From contig CALMDO010000083.1 of assembly GCA_937862805.1 (NCBI GenBank), forward strand, positions 1 to 33,931: DNA of 33,931 bases, in the 5' to 3' direction. A program made the position numbers and the translations under genes. Under the pieces are notes generated by a model. It saw only the letters and a list, made by a program, of their open reading frames with translations. It was not told the origin of the DNA and did not search any database. The DNA is from an uncultured Bacteroidota bacterium (GTDB taxonomy: Bacteria; Bacteroidota; Bacteroidia; Bacteroidales; FEN-979). This document shows positions 1-8,500 of this stretch, piece by piece; position 1 is the first letter of the stretch, and each line of letters opens with the position of its first letter.

Positions 1-662
1 TCCTTTCCCCGTTCGATGATTGCGATCTCCTCATCGTTCATGTACACCACGTTATCGGTGTATTCTATCAGCGGGGTGGCGTCGGAGGCGACAAAGAACT
101 CTCCCTGCCCGATGCCGATCACCATGGGGCTTCCTTTACGTGCGGCAATGATTTTGTCGGGGAAGTCTCGCGCCAGGATCACGATGGCATAAGCGCCGAT
201 CACCTGGTTCAGGGCGATGCGTACGGCCTCTTCTACCGGAACCTGTTCATTGACCATAATATCTTCGATCAGATGGCCCAGCACTTCGGTATCCGTTTCA
301 CTGGTAAATTCATAGCCACGGTTACGCAATTCGCTGCGAAGCACCAAATAGTTCTCGATGATCCCGTTATGGATGATGGCGATGGATTTATTCTTGGAGA
401 AGTGGGGATGGGCGTTGATCTGGTTGGGCTCACCATGGGTAGCCCAACGGGTGTGGGCCATTCCGCAGGTACCGGAAATATCTTCCCCCGCCACGTAATC
501 TTCTAACTCCGATACTTTTCCTTTACATTTATATACTTTGATATCGCCGTTGAGCAGGCAGATTCCCGCACTGTCATAACCACGATATTCCAGCCGGTGC
601 AATCCTTTCATGAGAATTGGGTAAGCCTCCCGGGGACCGATGTAAGCTACAATTCCGCACAT
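1..662 (-). CDS. glmS: Glutamine--fructose-6-phosphate aminotransferase, N-terminal part (cut by window edge)
   Basis: This ORF is missing from the track because it runs off the left edge; I translated it by hand. It begins MCGIVAYIGP, so after Met removal Cys becomes the N-terminal nucleophile of the class II glutamine amidotransferase domain. Family signatures follow in order: RLEYRGYDSAG, AHTRWATHG and HNGIIENY, then SETDTEV and GAYAIVI. About 220 residues are present, essentially the glutaminase half; the two SIS sugar-isomerase domains lie outside the window. GlmS makes glucosamine-6-phosphate from fructose-6-phosphate and glutamine in the cytosol, the first step towards UDP-GlcNAc for peptidoglycan and LPS. 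It follows the DUF4270 gene by 49 bases and seems to have its own promoter in that gap. The identification is secure; completeness cannot be judged. Confidence 0.97.
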   Translation of the reverse strand, partial: MCGIVAYIGPREAYPILMKGLHRLEYRGYDSAGICLLNGDIKVYKCKGKVSELEDYVAGEDISGTCGMAHTRWATHGEPNQINAHPHFSKNKSIAIIHNGIIENYLVLRSELRNRGYEFTSETDTEVLGHLIEDIMVNEQVPVEEAVRIALNQVIGAYAIVILARDFPDKIIAARKGSPMVIGIGQGEFFVASDATPLIEYTDNVVYMNDEEIAIIERGK

Positions 663-687
663 AAACGATCAGTTTAAAATGAAGGAT

Positions 688-720
688 CAAAAGTAATAAA
701 TAAATCTTAACTTAATTCAA
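688..720 (-). promoter_or_regulatory. Putative Bacteroidota promoter for glmS
   Basis: On the minus strand TACTTTTG (695-688) matches the -7 consensus TAnnTTTG. An ATTG/TTG element lies at 720-718, about 22 bases upstream, near the long end of the usual spacing. The predicted start site is about 20 bases before the glmS ATG. The -33 element overlaps the end of the DUF4270 ORF, so glmS could be expressed both from this site and by read-through. Confidence 0.4.
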
Positions 721-2067
721 TACCGTGTAGGTAACTTTCAGTCTGAAGCGGTCTTCTTCAGCGCCGGGAAGAGTTGGCCGGGTGCCGGTAAAGACAACCC
801 GTCCGGGATTGATCACGCTGGAAAGGGGATAGTTGACGAGGATGTAAAGATCAAAATGGTTGGAATAGTAGTGTTCCATGATCTTTTGCATGTGTTGTGT
901 GATACGGAAAAAATAGGTTCTTTTTGTCTGATCGTAATAGCCACCGAAGTACTCGGTTCCCTCGGTGTCGTCCACTACATATCCCATGCGGCCGATGCTG
1001 TCCTGCCGTATCATGGTAATGGTGGGTGGCGGAGCAAAGGTCGTGTCGGTTTCAAAGTTCTTGATCATCAGCAGGGCGTCGTTAATAGCTACCACTTTCC
1101 CCTTGGCAAATTGGTCCATGTAGGGGAATTTGACTTTGATTTTGACGCCACCCATTCCCTGCAGAAAGAGTTTGTTGGCTCCCTGTGCAGAGTCGTGGTT
1201 GAGCACTTGCCTTTTGAAATCCTGGCTGGCATGGAGATAACCATGGTGGTTGATCTGCACAAACCGGGCACAGCTTTCGTTAACCGGCATTTCAAATTTG
1301 AGTGAATCTTCTTCCGGGTCATTGCCGTTGTGATAATAGACAACCAGTTTGGAGAGGCCGTTGTTGGTGATGAACCGCAGCAAAGCGCCGTTGCTGGTCA
1401 CCGGATTGGCAGTTACATAGAGGCCTTTGAAGAATTTGATAAATTCGTCATTGCTTGCCAGGGCGGCAGAGGGGGCATAGAGGATCTTGTTTCCCAGGTA
1501 GTGGGACTGGTTGCTCAGGTTGATTCGCAGGTGGGCCTGTTCTTTTTTCCCGTCGATGGTAACGCTGTCAGTGGGATGGGGGGTAAAATACTGGTCAGCC
1601 AGCAAAGTCGGATAGCAGCCGACCGATTGGTTAGAGTAATAATTGCTGTCGTAATAGATATCCTGGCTGAGTTCGTAAACTTTAACATTTTGCCGGGTGG
1701 TGGTATCGCCGGTGCAGGTGCTGTAGTAAAGTTTTAGTACGAGTGAATCGAGGACCGGAGCGGTACCGAAATCAACCCCTTCGGTTGAAAGTTGAACCTG
1801 GCTGTAGAAACTGCAGGTGGTTTTACCGAAGACCGGGTCGAGTATGGAGCCCAGCACCAGGGTAGATGGTTCGCTGGTACGCACTGAATCCTGGATCATG
1901 GAAAAGGCGTACACGGTGCAGGTGTCGGTAGTTTGGACATGAAGGGTATCGCTCGGCGGAAGCAGATCGAAACCGATTTCATAAGCATCTTTTTTGCAGG
2001 AACCAAGGGCCAGGAGTAGTGTTCCGGTAATCATCAGGGCCGACAGGAGCTTCCGGGGAGATTTCAA
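712..2067 (-). CDS. DUF4270 family lipoprotein
   Basis: This 451-residue protein has a basic N-terminus, a hydrophobic stretch and a lipobox ending ALGSC at residue 24, followed by KK, so it is probably a lipoprotein of the outer membrane or periplasm. The region starting YEIGFDLLPPSDTL, with later VLGSILDPVFGKT, is typical of DUF4270, a Bacteroidota family of unknown function. The C-terminus (VVFTGTRPTLPG, then an aromatic beta-rich end) also fits. It lies 24 bases downstream of the glgA-like gene and upstream of glmS, an arrangement I recall as common in this phylum. No enzymatic motif is visible. I infer that it is co-transcribed with the glgA-like gene, since I see no convincing promoter in the short gap. 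Confidence 0.85.
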   Translation of the reverse strand: MKSPRKLLSALMITGTLLLALGSCKKDAYEIGFDLLPPSDTLHVQTTDTCTVYAFSMIQDSVRTSEPSTLVLGSILDPVFGKTTCSFYSQVQLSTEGVDFGTAPVLDSLVLKLYYSTCTGDTTTRQNVKVYELSQDIYYDSNYYSNQSVGCYPTLLADQYFTPHPTDSVTIDGKKEQAHLRINLSNQSHYLGNKILYAPSAALASNDEFIKFFKGLYVTANPVTSNGALLRFITNNGLSKLVVYYHNGNDPEEDSLKFEMPVNESCARFVQINHHGYLHASQDFKRQVLNHDSAQGANKLFLQGMGGVKIKVKFPYMDQFAKGKVVAINDALLMIKNFETDTTFAPPPTITMIRQDSIGRMGYVVDDTEGTEYFGGYYDQTKRTYFFRITQHMQKIMEHYYSNHFDLYILVNYPLSSVINPGRVVFTGTRPTLPGAEEDRFRLKVTYTVLN

Positions 2068-2091
2068 GCGTAGGGCGTTTTAGGTTCAGGG

Positions 2092-2919
2092 TTAATCGAC
2101 AGCAACCTGGTTGTGCACAAGGATCTCTTCATAAAAATCGTTGTACGCATCCACGTAGCGATCCAGTGGTTGAAAATCGAGGTAAGGTTTGTCGGTTTCC
2201 TGCATATACCGAACCAATTCCGGGTTTACTTTGGGAGAGCCGATGATCACACCGTCGGAAAAATCAATCGCTGCTTTTATCACATTAACGTAATTCGGGT
2301 TTTTATAGTGTTTCAGATCCTTTGCTGAAATACCTTCAAGTTTAATTTTATTCGAAAACTCTTTGTGCATCAGCTCTTCGAAATCGTCATCATAAATTGA
2401 AAAAACGACTTTGGTGTCGCTGAAGAGGGGGTTATCGTGGTAGGCTTTTTTGATGTAAAGTGGCAGAAGACTGGTCAGCCAACCGTGGCAATGGACCACA
2501 TCGGGGCCCCAGCCCAGTTTTTTGACGGTTTCCAGAACGCCGCGTGAAAAGAAAATGGCCCGCTCGTCGTTGTCGTTGAAAAATTTATTGTTTTTATCGT
2601 GAAGGGTGTATTTTCTCTGGAAATAATCTTCGTTGTCGATGAAATAGATCTGCATTCTGGCCTGCTGGATAGAAGCTACCTTGATGATGAGCGGATGGTC
2701 AGTGTCGTCGATGATCAGATTCATGCCGGACAACCGGATCACTTCGTGCAATTGATTTCTTCGTTCATTAATGTTTCCATAGCGCGGCATAAAGGTCCGT
2801 ATTTCCCTTCCTTTTTCCTGGATTCCCTGGGGCAGATAGCGCCCGATTATACCCATGGGACTTTCTTTCAGATACGGGGTGATCTCCTGTGCAACAAATA
2901 AAACTTTCGCTTTTTCCAT
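2092..2919 (-). CDS. Short glycogen/starch synthase-like protein (GT5 catalytic N-domain only)
   Basis: The 275-residue protein begins MEKAKVLFVAQEITPYLKES and contains VVHCHGWLTSLLPLYIK, the DxxHxHxWxTxL-like region of the GT5 N-terminal Rossmann domain. Full GlgA proteins are about 480 residues in two GT-B domains; this one ends after the first, so the C-terminal nucleotide-sugar half is absent. The usual KxGGL motif near the N-terminus is replaced by KESPMG. Short proteins of this type are standard in Bacteroidota and are annotated as glycogen/starch synthase, but catalysis is unproven and, from the missing parts, doubtful. It heads the block with the DUF4270 lipoprotein and glmS. The start at MEKAKVLF is well placed because the Rossmann strand follows immediately. 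I leave the symbol blank for that reason. Confidence 0.8.
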   Translation of the reverse strand: MEKAKVLFVAQEITPYLKESPMGIIGRYLPQGIQEKGREIRTFMPRYGNINERRNQLHEVIRLSGMNLIIDDTDHPLIIKVASIQQARMQIYFIDNEDYFQRKYTLHDKNNKFFNDNDERAIFFSRGVLETVKKLGWGPDVVHCHGWLTSLLPLYIKKAYHDNPLFSDTKVVFSIYDDDFEELMHKEFSNKIKLEGISAKDLKHYKNPNYVNVIKAAIDFSDGVIIGSPKVNPELVRYMQETDKPYLDFQPLDRYVDAYNDFYEEILVHNQVAVD

Positions 2920-3000
2920 TTTGTCTGCCTGTTTTTCCCTTTTTGATTATCTGTGCAATGTTTGGTATCGGCCCTAACAGCCGGTTTTAAAATTCGGGTG

Positions 3001-3035
3001 CAAAGATACTAAAAATTTTTCGGATAATTTCCAAA
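3001..3035 (-). promoter_or_regulatory. Putative promoter of the glgA-like / DUF4270 block
   Basis: On the minus strand TATCTTTG (3008-3001) is a perfect TAnnTTTG -7 box. A TTTG lies 23 bases upstream (3035-3032), at the outer limit of usual spacing. The start site would fall near 2994, giving a leader of about 75 nt, longer than most leaders in this window. Confidence 0.5.
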
Positions 3036-3083
3036 TATAAAGTGTAAATAAATGATAATGTATGGCTTGTATTTTATCCATAT

Positions 3084-3091
3084 TACCTTTA
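3084..3091 (+). promoter_or_regulatory. Weak candidate -7 box before the small ORF
   Basis: TACCTTTA resembles TAnnTTTG with the last base changed. A start site about 13 bases before the ATG at 3112 would match the short leaders seen elsewhere here. No good -33 TTTG is found at the right spacing, so this is tentative. Confidence 0.25.
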
Positions 3092-3111
3092 GAAACCTTT
3101 CCGGATTAAGC

Positions 3112-3288
3112 ATGAAAAAGTCCGGAAAGGAGGTATTGTCAGATGGTTTAACCAATGATAACACGGAAATGGACCCGGCCGATCCTCTTCCGCGGGGCGC
3201 TTCCGGGATGCCAAAATCCCCGGTAACAACGCGCACTACCTGCGTCCAAAGGGTAGTACACCACACTTGTACAATTTATCAACTATGA
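3112..3288 (+). CDS. Possible 58-residue small protein, overlapping the next start codon
   Basis: The track starts this frame at 3052, but ATG 3112 (MKKSGKEVLSDG) is the plausible start, 21 bases after the possible -7 box. The stop TGA shares an ATGA overlap with ATG 3285 of the next gene, a classic sign of translational coupling. The peptide is hydrophilic, has two Cys near its end, no signal peptide and no family I recognise. Against it, the codon use is unremarkable, the sequence is low in secondary-structure pattern, and a 4-base overlap can occur by chance. It could be a leader ORF that controls the downstream gene rather than a functional protein. Confidence 0.3.
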   Translation: MKKSGKEVLSDGLTNDNTEMDPADPLPRGASGMPKSPVTTRTTCVQRVVHHTCTIYQL

Positions 3289-3758
3289 AAAAGTTTATGA
3301 TAACCCTTCTGTTGGGTTCCCTGATCCTGGGTAATTCTCTCTCTGCAGCCGAAGCCGTCACGATACCTTCCGCTCCTGCCGGTGTCTGGATTAAATTGAT
3401 CATCAATTTTCACAAACCAAAATTTGATTGTGAACGAGGATTCGGATTTTGCTTCGACATTGAATGGGGATTTCAGGAGGGAGCTCCCTCTGCCCCCGCC
3501 GGTTGCCTGGTACGCGCAAAGATCGATGACCATAAACAAATGGTTATGGAAATTGCAGAAAGAGACCTTTTGGCCTACGAAAACGGCACCACTCTCCCCT
3601 TTTTCAAAAACCAAAAAGCGATCATGCTGGATGAACCCTTCACTTTTTCGGAAAAGTCAAGCAAAGCACTTGGCGAATCCAACCGGTTTACCATAAAACC
3701 CGGAACTTATCCCGTTACCTATAAAAACGGGATTTATACAGTTGTTTTTAAACCCTGA
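3285..3758 (+). CDS. Small secreted protein of unknown function
   Basis: I chose ATG 3285 over the track's TTG at 3267 because MKKFMITLLLGSLILG starts a clean signal peptide ending near SLSAAEA. The mature part is about 130 residues. It has two copies of the short motif PSAPAG, each followed by a beta-like segment (VWIKLII and CLVRAKI), which hints at a small internal repeat. Two Cys flank GFGF in the middle and two acidic stretches follow. The C-terminus (IKPGTYPVTYKNGIYTVVFKP) looks like the end strand pair seen in other small exported Bacteroidota proteins. I do not recognise a family and give no function. It may be coupled to the small ORF before it and is followed by a terminator, so it is probably not co-transcribed with the next lipoprotein. 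Confidence 0.7.
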   Translation: MKKFMITLLLGSLILGNSLSAAEAVTIPSAPAGVWIKLIINFHKPKFDCERGFGFCFDIEWGFQEGAPSAPAGCLVRAKIDDHKQMVMEIAERDLLAYENGTTLPFFKNQKAIMLDEPFTFSEKSSKALGESNRFTIKPGTYPVTYKNGIYTVVFKP

Positions 3759-3764
3759 CCCTAC

Positions 3765-3815
3765 GCTGCCCCGACTCATGATAACATTCCATCCCAGACT
3801 GCCGGGGCAGCTTTT
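3765..3815 (+). terminator. Rho-independent terminator after the small secreted protein gene
   Basis: A perfect 9-base inverted repeat, GCTGCCCCG (3765-3773) and CGGGGCAGC (3803-3811), is followed directly by TTTTCCTCTTC. The loop is long (29 bases), which weakens the call, but the GC-rich stem and T-rich tail are clear. It begins 7 bases after the stop codon. Confidence 0.6.
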
Positions 3816-3845
3816 CCTCTTCTCCATCTATATAAAACACTGTTT

Positions 3846-4460
3846 ATGTGCAAATTAAAAGTGATTTCCCTGTTGACGATCCTCTTCCTGCCCGGATTGG
3901 TCCTGTCAGGATGCCGGACTCTTCTCAAATTCCGCTACGAAATGAAACAACCGGCGGAAGAAACACCTTCCGGTCTGATCCGGTTCCTTGAAAAAAACGA
4001 TTTTCCGGTGAACTCCCAATATGTCTTCCGGGACAGTACTGCATGGTTAAAAGCGATGCGCAACGAGACTATCCGGAAAAACATGATGAGCTTCCTGATT
4101 TTCGACCATGTCGGCCGGTTACTCGAAAATGACACCAACAAGTGCCAGTGGGCAGGGTACGACGTGATACAAAACCTTAACCCCGATTCGGTCTACCGAC
4201 TTTCCACCGAACTGAGATTGGAAAATATCCAGAACAACATCATCCCGATGACATGGGCTGAGCCCCTCCCCGAATTTCCTCCTGACTTTACCGTGGTGAT
4301 CACCTGGGCAAAATTCCTGGGGAAATATAACCAACGCCTTTTTGTCTTGGAAAAAGCTGTCCGGGAGAACCATACAGCCCGGCTCCGCTTACTCTACCTG
4401 AACATCGACATGCAAAAAAGCTGGGGACTTGTTTCACGCCAGAAAATATCTGTGAATTGA
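3846..4460 (+). CDS. Unknown lipoprotein
   Basis: This 204-residue protein starts MCKLKVISLLTILFLPGLVLSGC, an export signal with a lipobox (LSGC). After lipidation it would carry Arg and Thr at +2/+3, with no retention signal I can read. The rest is a mixed alpha/beta sequence with many Trp and Asn, including a segment (DSTAWLKAMRNETIRKNMM) likely to be helical. I recognise no family. It sits 39 bases upstream of a DUF3078-like barrel gene and could form a two-gene unit with it, which would make an envelope role likely, but this is inference from position only. No canonical promoter was found between the terminator and the ATG. Confidence 0.7.
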   Translation: MCKLKVISLLTILFLPGLVLSGCRTLLKFRYEMKQPAEETPSGLIRFLEKNDFPVNSQYVFRDSTAWLKAMRNETIRKNMMSFLIFDHVGRLLENDTNKCQWAGYDVIQNLNPDSVYRLSTELRLENIQNNIIPMTWAEPLPEFPPDFTVVITWAKFLGKYNQRLFVLEKAVRENHTARLRLLYLNIDMQKSWGLVSRQKISVN

Positions 4461-4499
4461 AACGGGATTGCCTTTTCACCGAATATCATCGCCTGAATC

Positions 4500-5432
4500 G
4501 TGTCAAAGAGAGAGGCCTGTCTGCTGTTTGTATTCATTCTGCTGTGGACTACCGGAAACGGGCAGGCGCTGGCATTGGGCGATTCGGTGATCGAATCAAC
4601 CATTCCGGGATTGTCACGCTTGGGTCCCTCTCCCCTGGCCTTCCGCTTCGTCCATGATGTCGATTACAATCTCTCTGCATCAGGCTTCTTCCCGGGGGAC
4701 AACACAAGCCATGATGACAGGAAATTTACGGTAATCCATACTTTCCGCTATGTAACCCGGTTGATTAAAGTTCCCTGGCTCAACATCACCCAAGTTTTCG
4801 TGCATAACCTCGGCCTCGAGATGTGGCCAGACAAACTGACCCGGTTCACTACCGACGAAAACACGCTGGATACCCGGTTTGAGATAACACCCGGCAAGAT
4901 ACTCAGTTTCACGGTGATCTCCTCCCTCTCCACCCGGTTGTTCCGAAACTATGACCGCCAAGACGATGGTAACGGTTCTATCCTGAAAAATCCTGTCTCC
5001 TCCTTCCTGACCCCGCTGACTTGGAACTTTTCATTGTGCCTGGGGTTCCGTGTACCCGACTTTCTGACACTGAGTGTCGGCCTCTCTTCCGCAAGGCTGA
5101 CATGGCTGAGGGAGCAAAGATGGCTGGAGCAGAACGGGCAGGCCAACAACTTCGGAATTTCCGCAGGTCAAAAAAGCCGCTTCGATTACGGACTCAGCCT
5201 CAACTTGTTGATCGACCGGAACTTGGGGCGTTGGGGCCACTGGAATTGCGATGTCAACCTCTTTAAAGAAGGTGATGCTTCCGTTGACCTGCTGGTCAAA
5301 AACCTCCTCGATATATCCCTCACCCGGTTCATTCAAACGACCATCCAAACAAAGCTCGTTTACGATGAAGACCTGCAGCCTTTCCTGCAAACCGAAAACA
5401 TCATCACCCTCGGACTCAACATACATTTTTGA
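4500..5432 (+). CDS. Probable outer-membrane beta-barrel protein, DUF3078-like
   Basis: The 310-residue ORF starts with GTG 4500, giving MSKREACLLFVFILLWTTGNGQALA, a good signal peptide; no ATG gives a better one. The mature protein has alternating hydrophobic and polar strands ending NIITLGLNIHF, with the C-terminal Phe typical of outer-membrane barrels. The last part (KNLLDISLTRFIQTTIQTKL, then YDEDL and QTENIITLGL) resembles the end of DUF3078 proteins, in which a YDxD strand precedes the closing strand. DUF3078 is a Bacteroidota family without a known role. Its short gap to the lipoprotein upstream suggests joint expression. Family assignment is by pattern memory only; the barrel call is firmer than the family name. 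Confidence 0.6.
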   Translation: MSKREACLLFVFILLWTTGNGQALALGDSVIESTIPGLSRLGPSPLAFRFVHDVDYNLSASGFFPGDNTSHDDRKFTVIHTFRYVTRLIKVPWLNITQVFVHNLGLEMWPDKLTRFTTDENTLDTRFEITPGKILSFTVISSLSTRLFRNYDRQDDGNGSILKNPVSSFLTPLTWNFSLCLGFRVPDFLTLSVGLSSARLTWLREQRWLEQNGQANNFGISAGQKSRFDYGLSLNLLIDRNLGRWGHWNCDVNLFKEGDASVDLLVKNLLDISLTRFIQTTIQTKLVYDEDLQPFLQTENIITLGLNIHF

Positions 5433-5481
5433 TCTGTGAAATCTTTCACAACAAAACCCCTTCCGATACTCAAAAAAAATC

Positions 5482-5489
5482 TAATTTTG
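5482..5489 (+). promoter_or_regulatory. -7 box before the fused oxidoreductase, fixing its start
   Basis: TAATTTTG matches TAnnTTTG exactly and lies 21 bases before ATG 5511. It falls inside the N-terminal extension that the ORF track adds from GTG 5436, so the track start is unlikely. No clear TTTG is present at -33. Confidence 0.45.
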
Positions 5490-5510
5490 CGGGTTCAAAC
5501 TTCCATTACT

Positions 5511-8500
5511 ATGTATAAAATCACAAAACATCCGATCCTCGATATCCCCGCGGATGAGAAGACCCGGTTCCTTTTCGGGGGGCAGATCATTGAAGGAAAC
5601 AAAGGCTTTACGATTGCAGCAGCCCTGCACCAGGCAGGTTATCCTGTTCACAGCCACAGCCTTACCAACCGTGAACGCAGCCTGGAATGTGGCATCGGTA
5701 AATGCGGTGCATGCGAAATGCTGGTGGATGGCCAGATCAAAAGGATCTGTATCACTCCGGTGAATGGTGTGAAAGAGGTCAGTGAAATCCCTTCAGATTA
5801 CGCCCCGCAGCGGGTTCCCGTAACAAAAGAGGTACCCCTGAATGTTTATAAAACCACCGTTGCCATCATCGGCGCCGGACCTGCGGGTCTTGCGGCTCGT
5901 GAAGAGCTGAACCGGCACCAAATCCCTAACCTGGTCATCGACAACAACGATAAGATCGGCGGTCAATTCCTGATGCAGACCCATCAATTCTTCTTTTTTG
6001 AAAAAGTTCAGAAATTCGGCGGAATGCGTGGTTTTGATATTGCAAAGACGTTAGCCGGCGACAATCACGAAGGGATATTCCTGAACTCAACCGTATGGGA
6101 TATCCTCGAAGGGGGAAGAATAGCCGTGAAGAACATCCGTACCGGAGAGATCTGTTTTGTCGACACCGAATACCTCATCGTCGCCACCGGAGCCGTACCC
6201 TTCATGCCGGCCTTTGAAAATGATGATTTGCCAGGTGTGTACACCGCGGCCGTCGTACAAAAAATGATGAACAACGAGTTGACCCTGCTCGGTAAAAATG
6301 TCCTTACCGTCGGAGCCGGGAATATCGGTTACCTCACCTCCTACCAGCTCATGCAGGCCGGCGCAAAAGTCAAAGCCATCCTCGAAGCGCTTCCCACGGA
6401 AGGCGGGTTCCCTGTTCAGGCTAACCGGGTGCGGCGACTGGGTATCCCGATCCTTACTTCCCACATGCTCCTCAAGGCGATCCCGAATGAACATCATGAC
6501 GGCATCACGGGCGCTGTGATAGCCGAATGCAGCAACTTCAAACCCATACCGGGTACTGAAAAGGTGATCGAAGGAATCGACGCGATCAATATTTGCACCG
6601 GACTGGTACAGGATGACCAGTTGCTGATTAAAGGAAACGAGATTTTCGGCAGAAATTGTTTCGGTGCCGGAGATGCCATCCGTATCGGAGAAGGCACCAG
6701 CGCTGTTCTCAGGGGTCGTCAGGCCGCTTTCGACATCCTTCAGGAGATGGGCGAACGGATCGACTATGATGAATTCCTCTCGCTCTCGAAAGAATACATC
6801 GACTCGCAACAACATCCGGTCAGGGTAATCAATGAACCCTCCAGCCCTTCAGAAGGCAGGATGAACGAAAAAGGTTTCGTAATGATCGACTGCCTTTATG
6901 GTTTTGCATGTAACCCCTGTGCTTTCTCCTGTCCCCATGGAGCCATCACCAAATCGTCCACCAGCACGGTTCCCGAGATTGATTTCGGGAAATGCATCGG
7001 CTGTATGGATTGTGTTTATCAATGTCCCGGACTGGCCATCTTCGGGTACAACCTTAAAAAAGACTGGCTTTTCCTTCCCATCGAATACGAGGTGGCTGAG
7101 CAATCAGAATGTTACCTGGTCGATAACAACGGGAAACAACTTGGCGAAGGCATCGTTGAAAAGATCCTCCGCAAGCCCAATAAAACCAATATTGCCAGGG
7201 TTCGTTCGACAACCCTCCATGGAACTGACATGAGTCGTGTCAGGGGTTTTATTGTAAAGGAAAACTACCCGGAACCCTTGATTTGCAAGCCATACCAACA
7301 TCAGCCCAAAGAAAAAACTTACATCTGTCACTGCGACGATGTCACCCTGGAGGAGATCCTGGAGACCATTGGCGACCGGAAATTCATCTCGGTGGATGAA
7401 GTAAAGCATACTACACGTTTGGGAATGGGCGCTTGTCGCGGAAAACGGTGCATCAAACGGCTGAAATCGACCCTGGCCGGTTCGGGCATTTCCATCGTAG
7501 GAGAGCCTACGCCCCGGGGGCCATTATCAAACCAGGTCTCTATGGGAGAGCTCTATCCCCGGTCGGTGCATGAGCGCGTGATCACCGATGTGAACGGGAG
7601 GAAATGCCGTAAAATTAAAGTGAAATCGGTGGTAGCCGGCGGGGGTATGGCAGGAAGTTCATTGTTCCGGTACCTCAGCGAAGCAGGGTTGAAACCGGTG
7701 CTCATCAACCATGGGCGCGGTGCTTCCTGGCGCAACATTGCAGGAGGCCGGCCCAATTTCTCGGTTCCCGAACTCTCCGATATCGCTGTTCATAATCTTG
7801 AGATATTTAAGAAGTTACAGAAAATCCACAACATCGATTACCGGCCGATCCTCTATGTCACTTTCGCCCACAACGACGAGATGTACCGGGCTCTGGAAGC
7901 TTCGATGGCATGGTCGAATGCGTACATGGTCGAACCCGGTGATTTCCGGAAAGAGATCGCCCCGGGGCTCAATCCCGCTCTGACAACTTACCAGGCAGCT
8001 TTGATCACGCGCGATTGCTGGCAGGCCACACCCGGTCGGGTCATCGATCTGGTCAGAAGACTGGGGATCAACCACGGCGGGATGGTGGAGGAAGATTGTA
8101 AAGTAGTGGATGTCAACCGTGTTAATGACCGTTATTTTATTCTGGTCCAGGACCACCGGAAAGAGTATGTCGAATATGAAACACCTGTCTTCGTCAATGC
8201 TCTCGGTCCTGAAGGTGAAAAATTTGCCCGTCACCTGGGTATTGAAACGGGCTTGTTCCCGGTCAAACATCAGGCCTTTATCACCCGTCGTTTACCCATG
8301 ATGGGAAAAGAGGGAACACCTCTTCCGATGTTGATCGATCGCAGGAGATACAAGGGTTTTATCGCGGTTTACGGGCAACAGTTAGCCGAAACCGGACAGA
8401 TTATCGGTTGCGCTTCTCCCGCTGTAGAACCCATGGAAGCCAGGAAAAACATCAAGATCAACTCGGAAGATTTTGTTGAGATCGCTTCCGAGATCTTCAC

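Larger units (their letters stand above)
2920..3111. other. Intergenic region between divergent genes
   Basis: This stretch separates the minus-strand glgA-like gene from the plus-strand genes. It holds the minus-strand promoter noted at 3001-3035 and a weaker plus-strand TACCTTTA at 3084-3091. I see no RNA gene, and the overlapping 85-residue minus-strand ORF (3009-3266) has no protein-like features. In several relatives, as I remember it, panC lies here; it does not in this window. Confidence 0.5.

Noticed and set aside
856-1737. Long plus-strand ORFs opposite the DUF4270 gene
   Set aside because: They have no signal, domain or start context and lie fully within a clear coding gene on the other strand; they are shadows.
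3009-3266. 85-residue minus-strand ORF in the intergenic region
   Set aside because: It has no plausible start context or protein features and covers the promoter of the GT5 gene.
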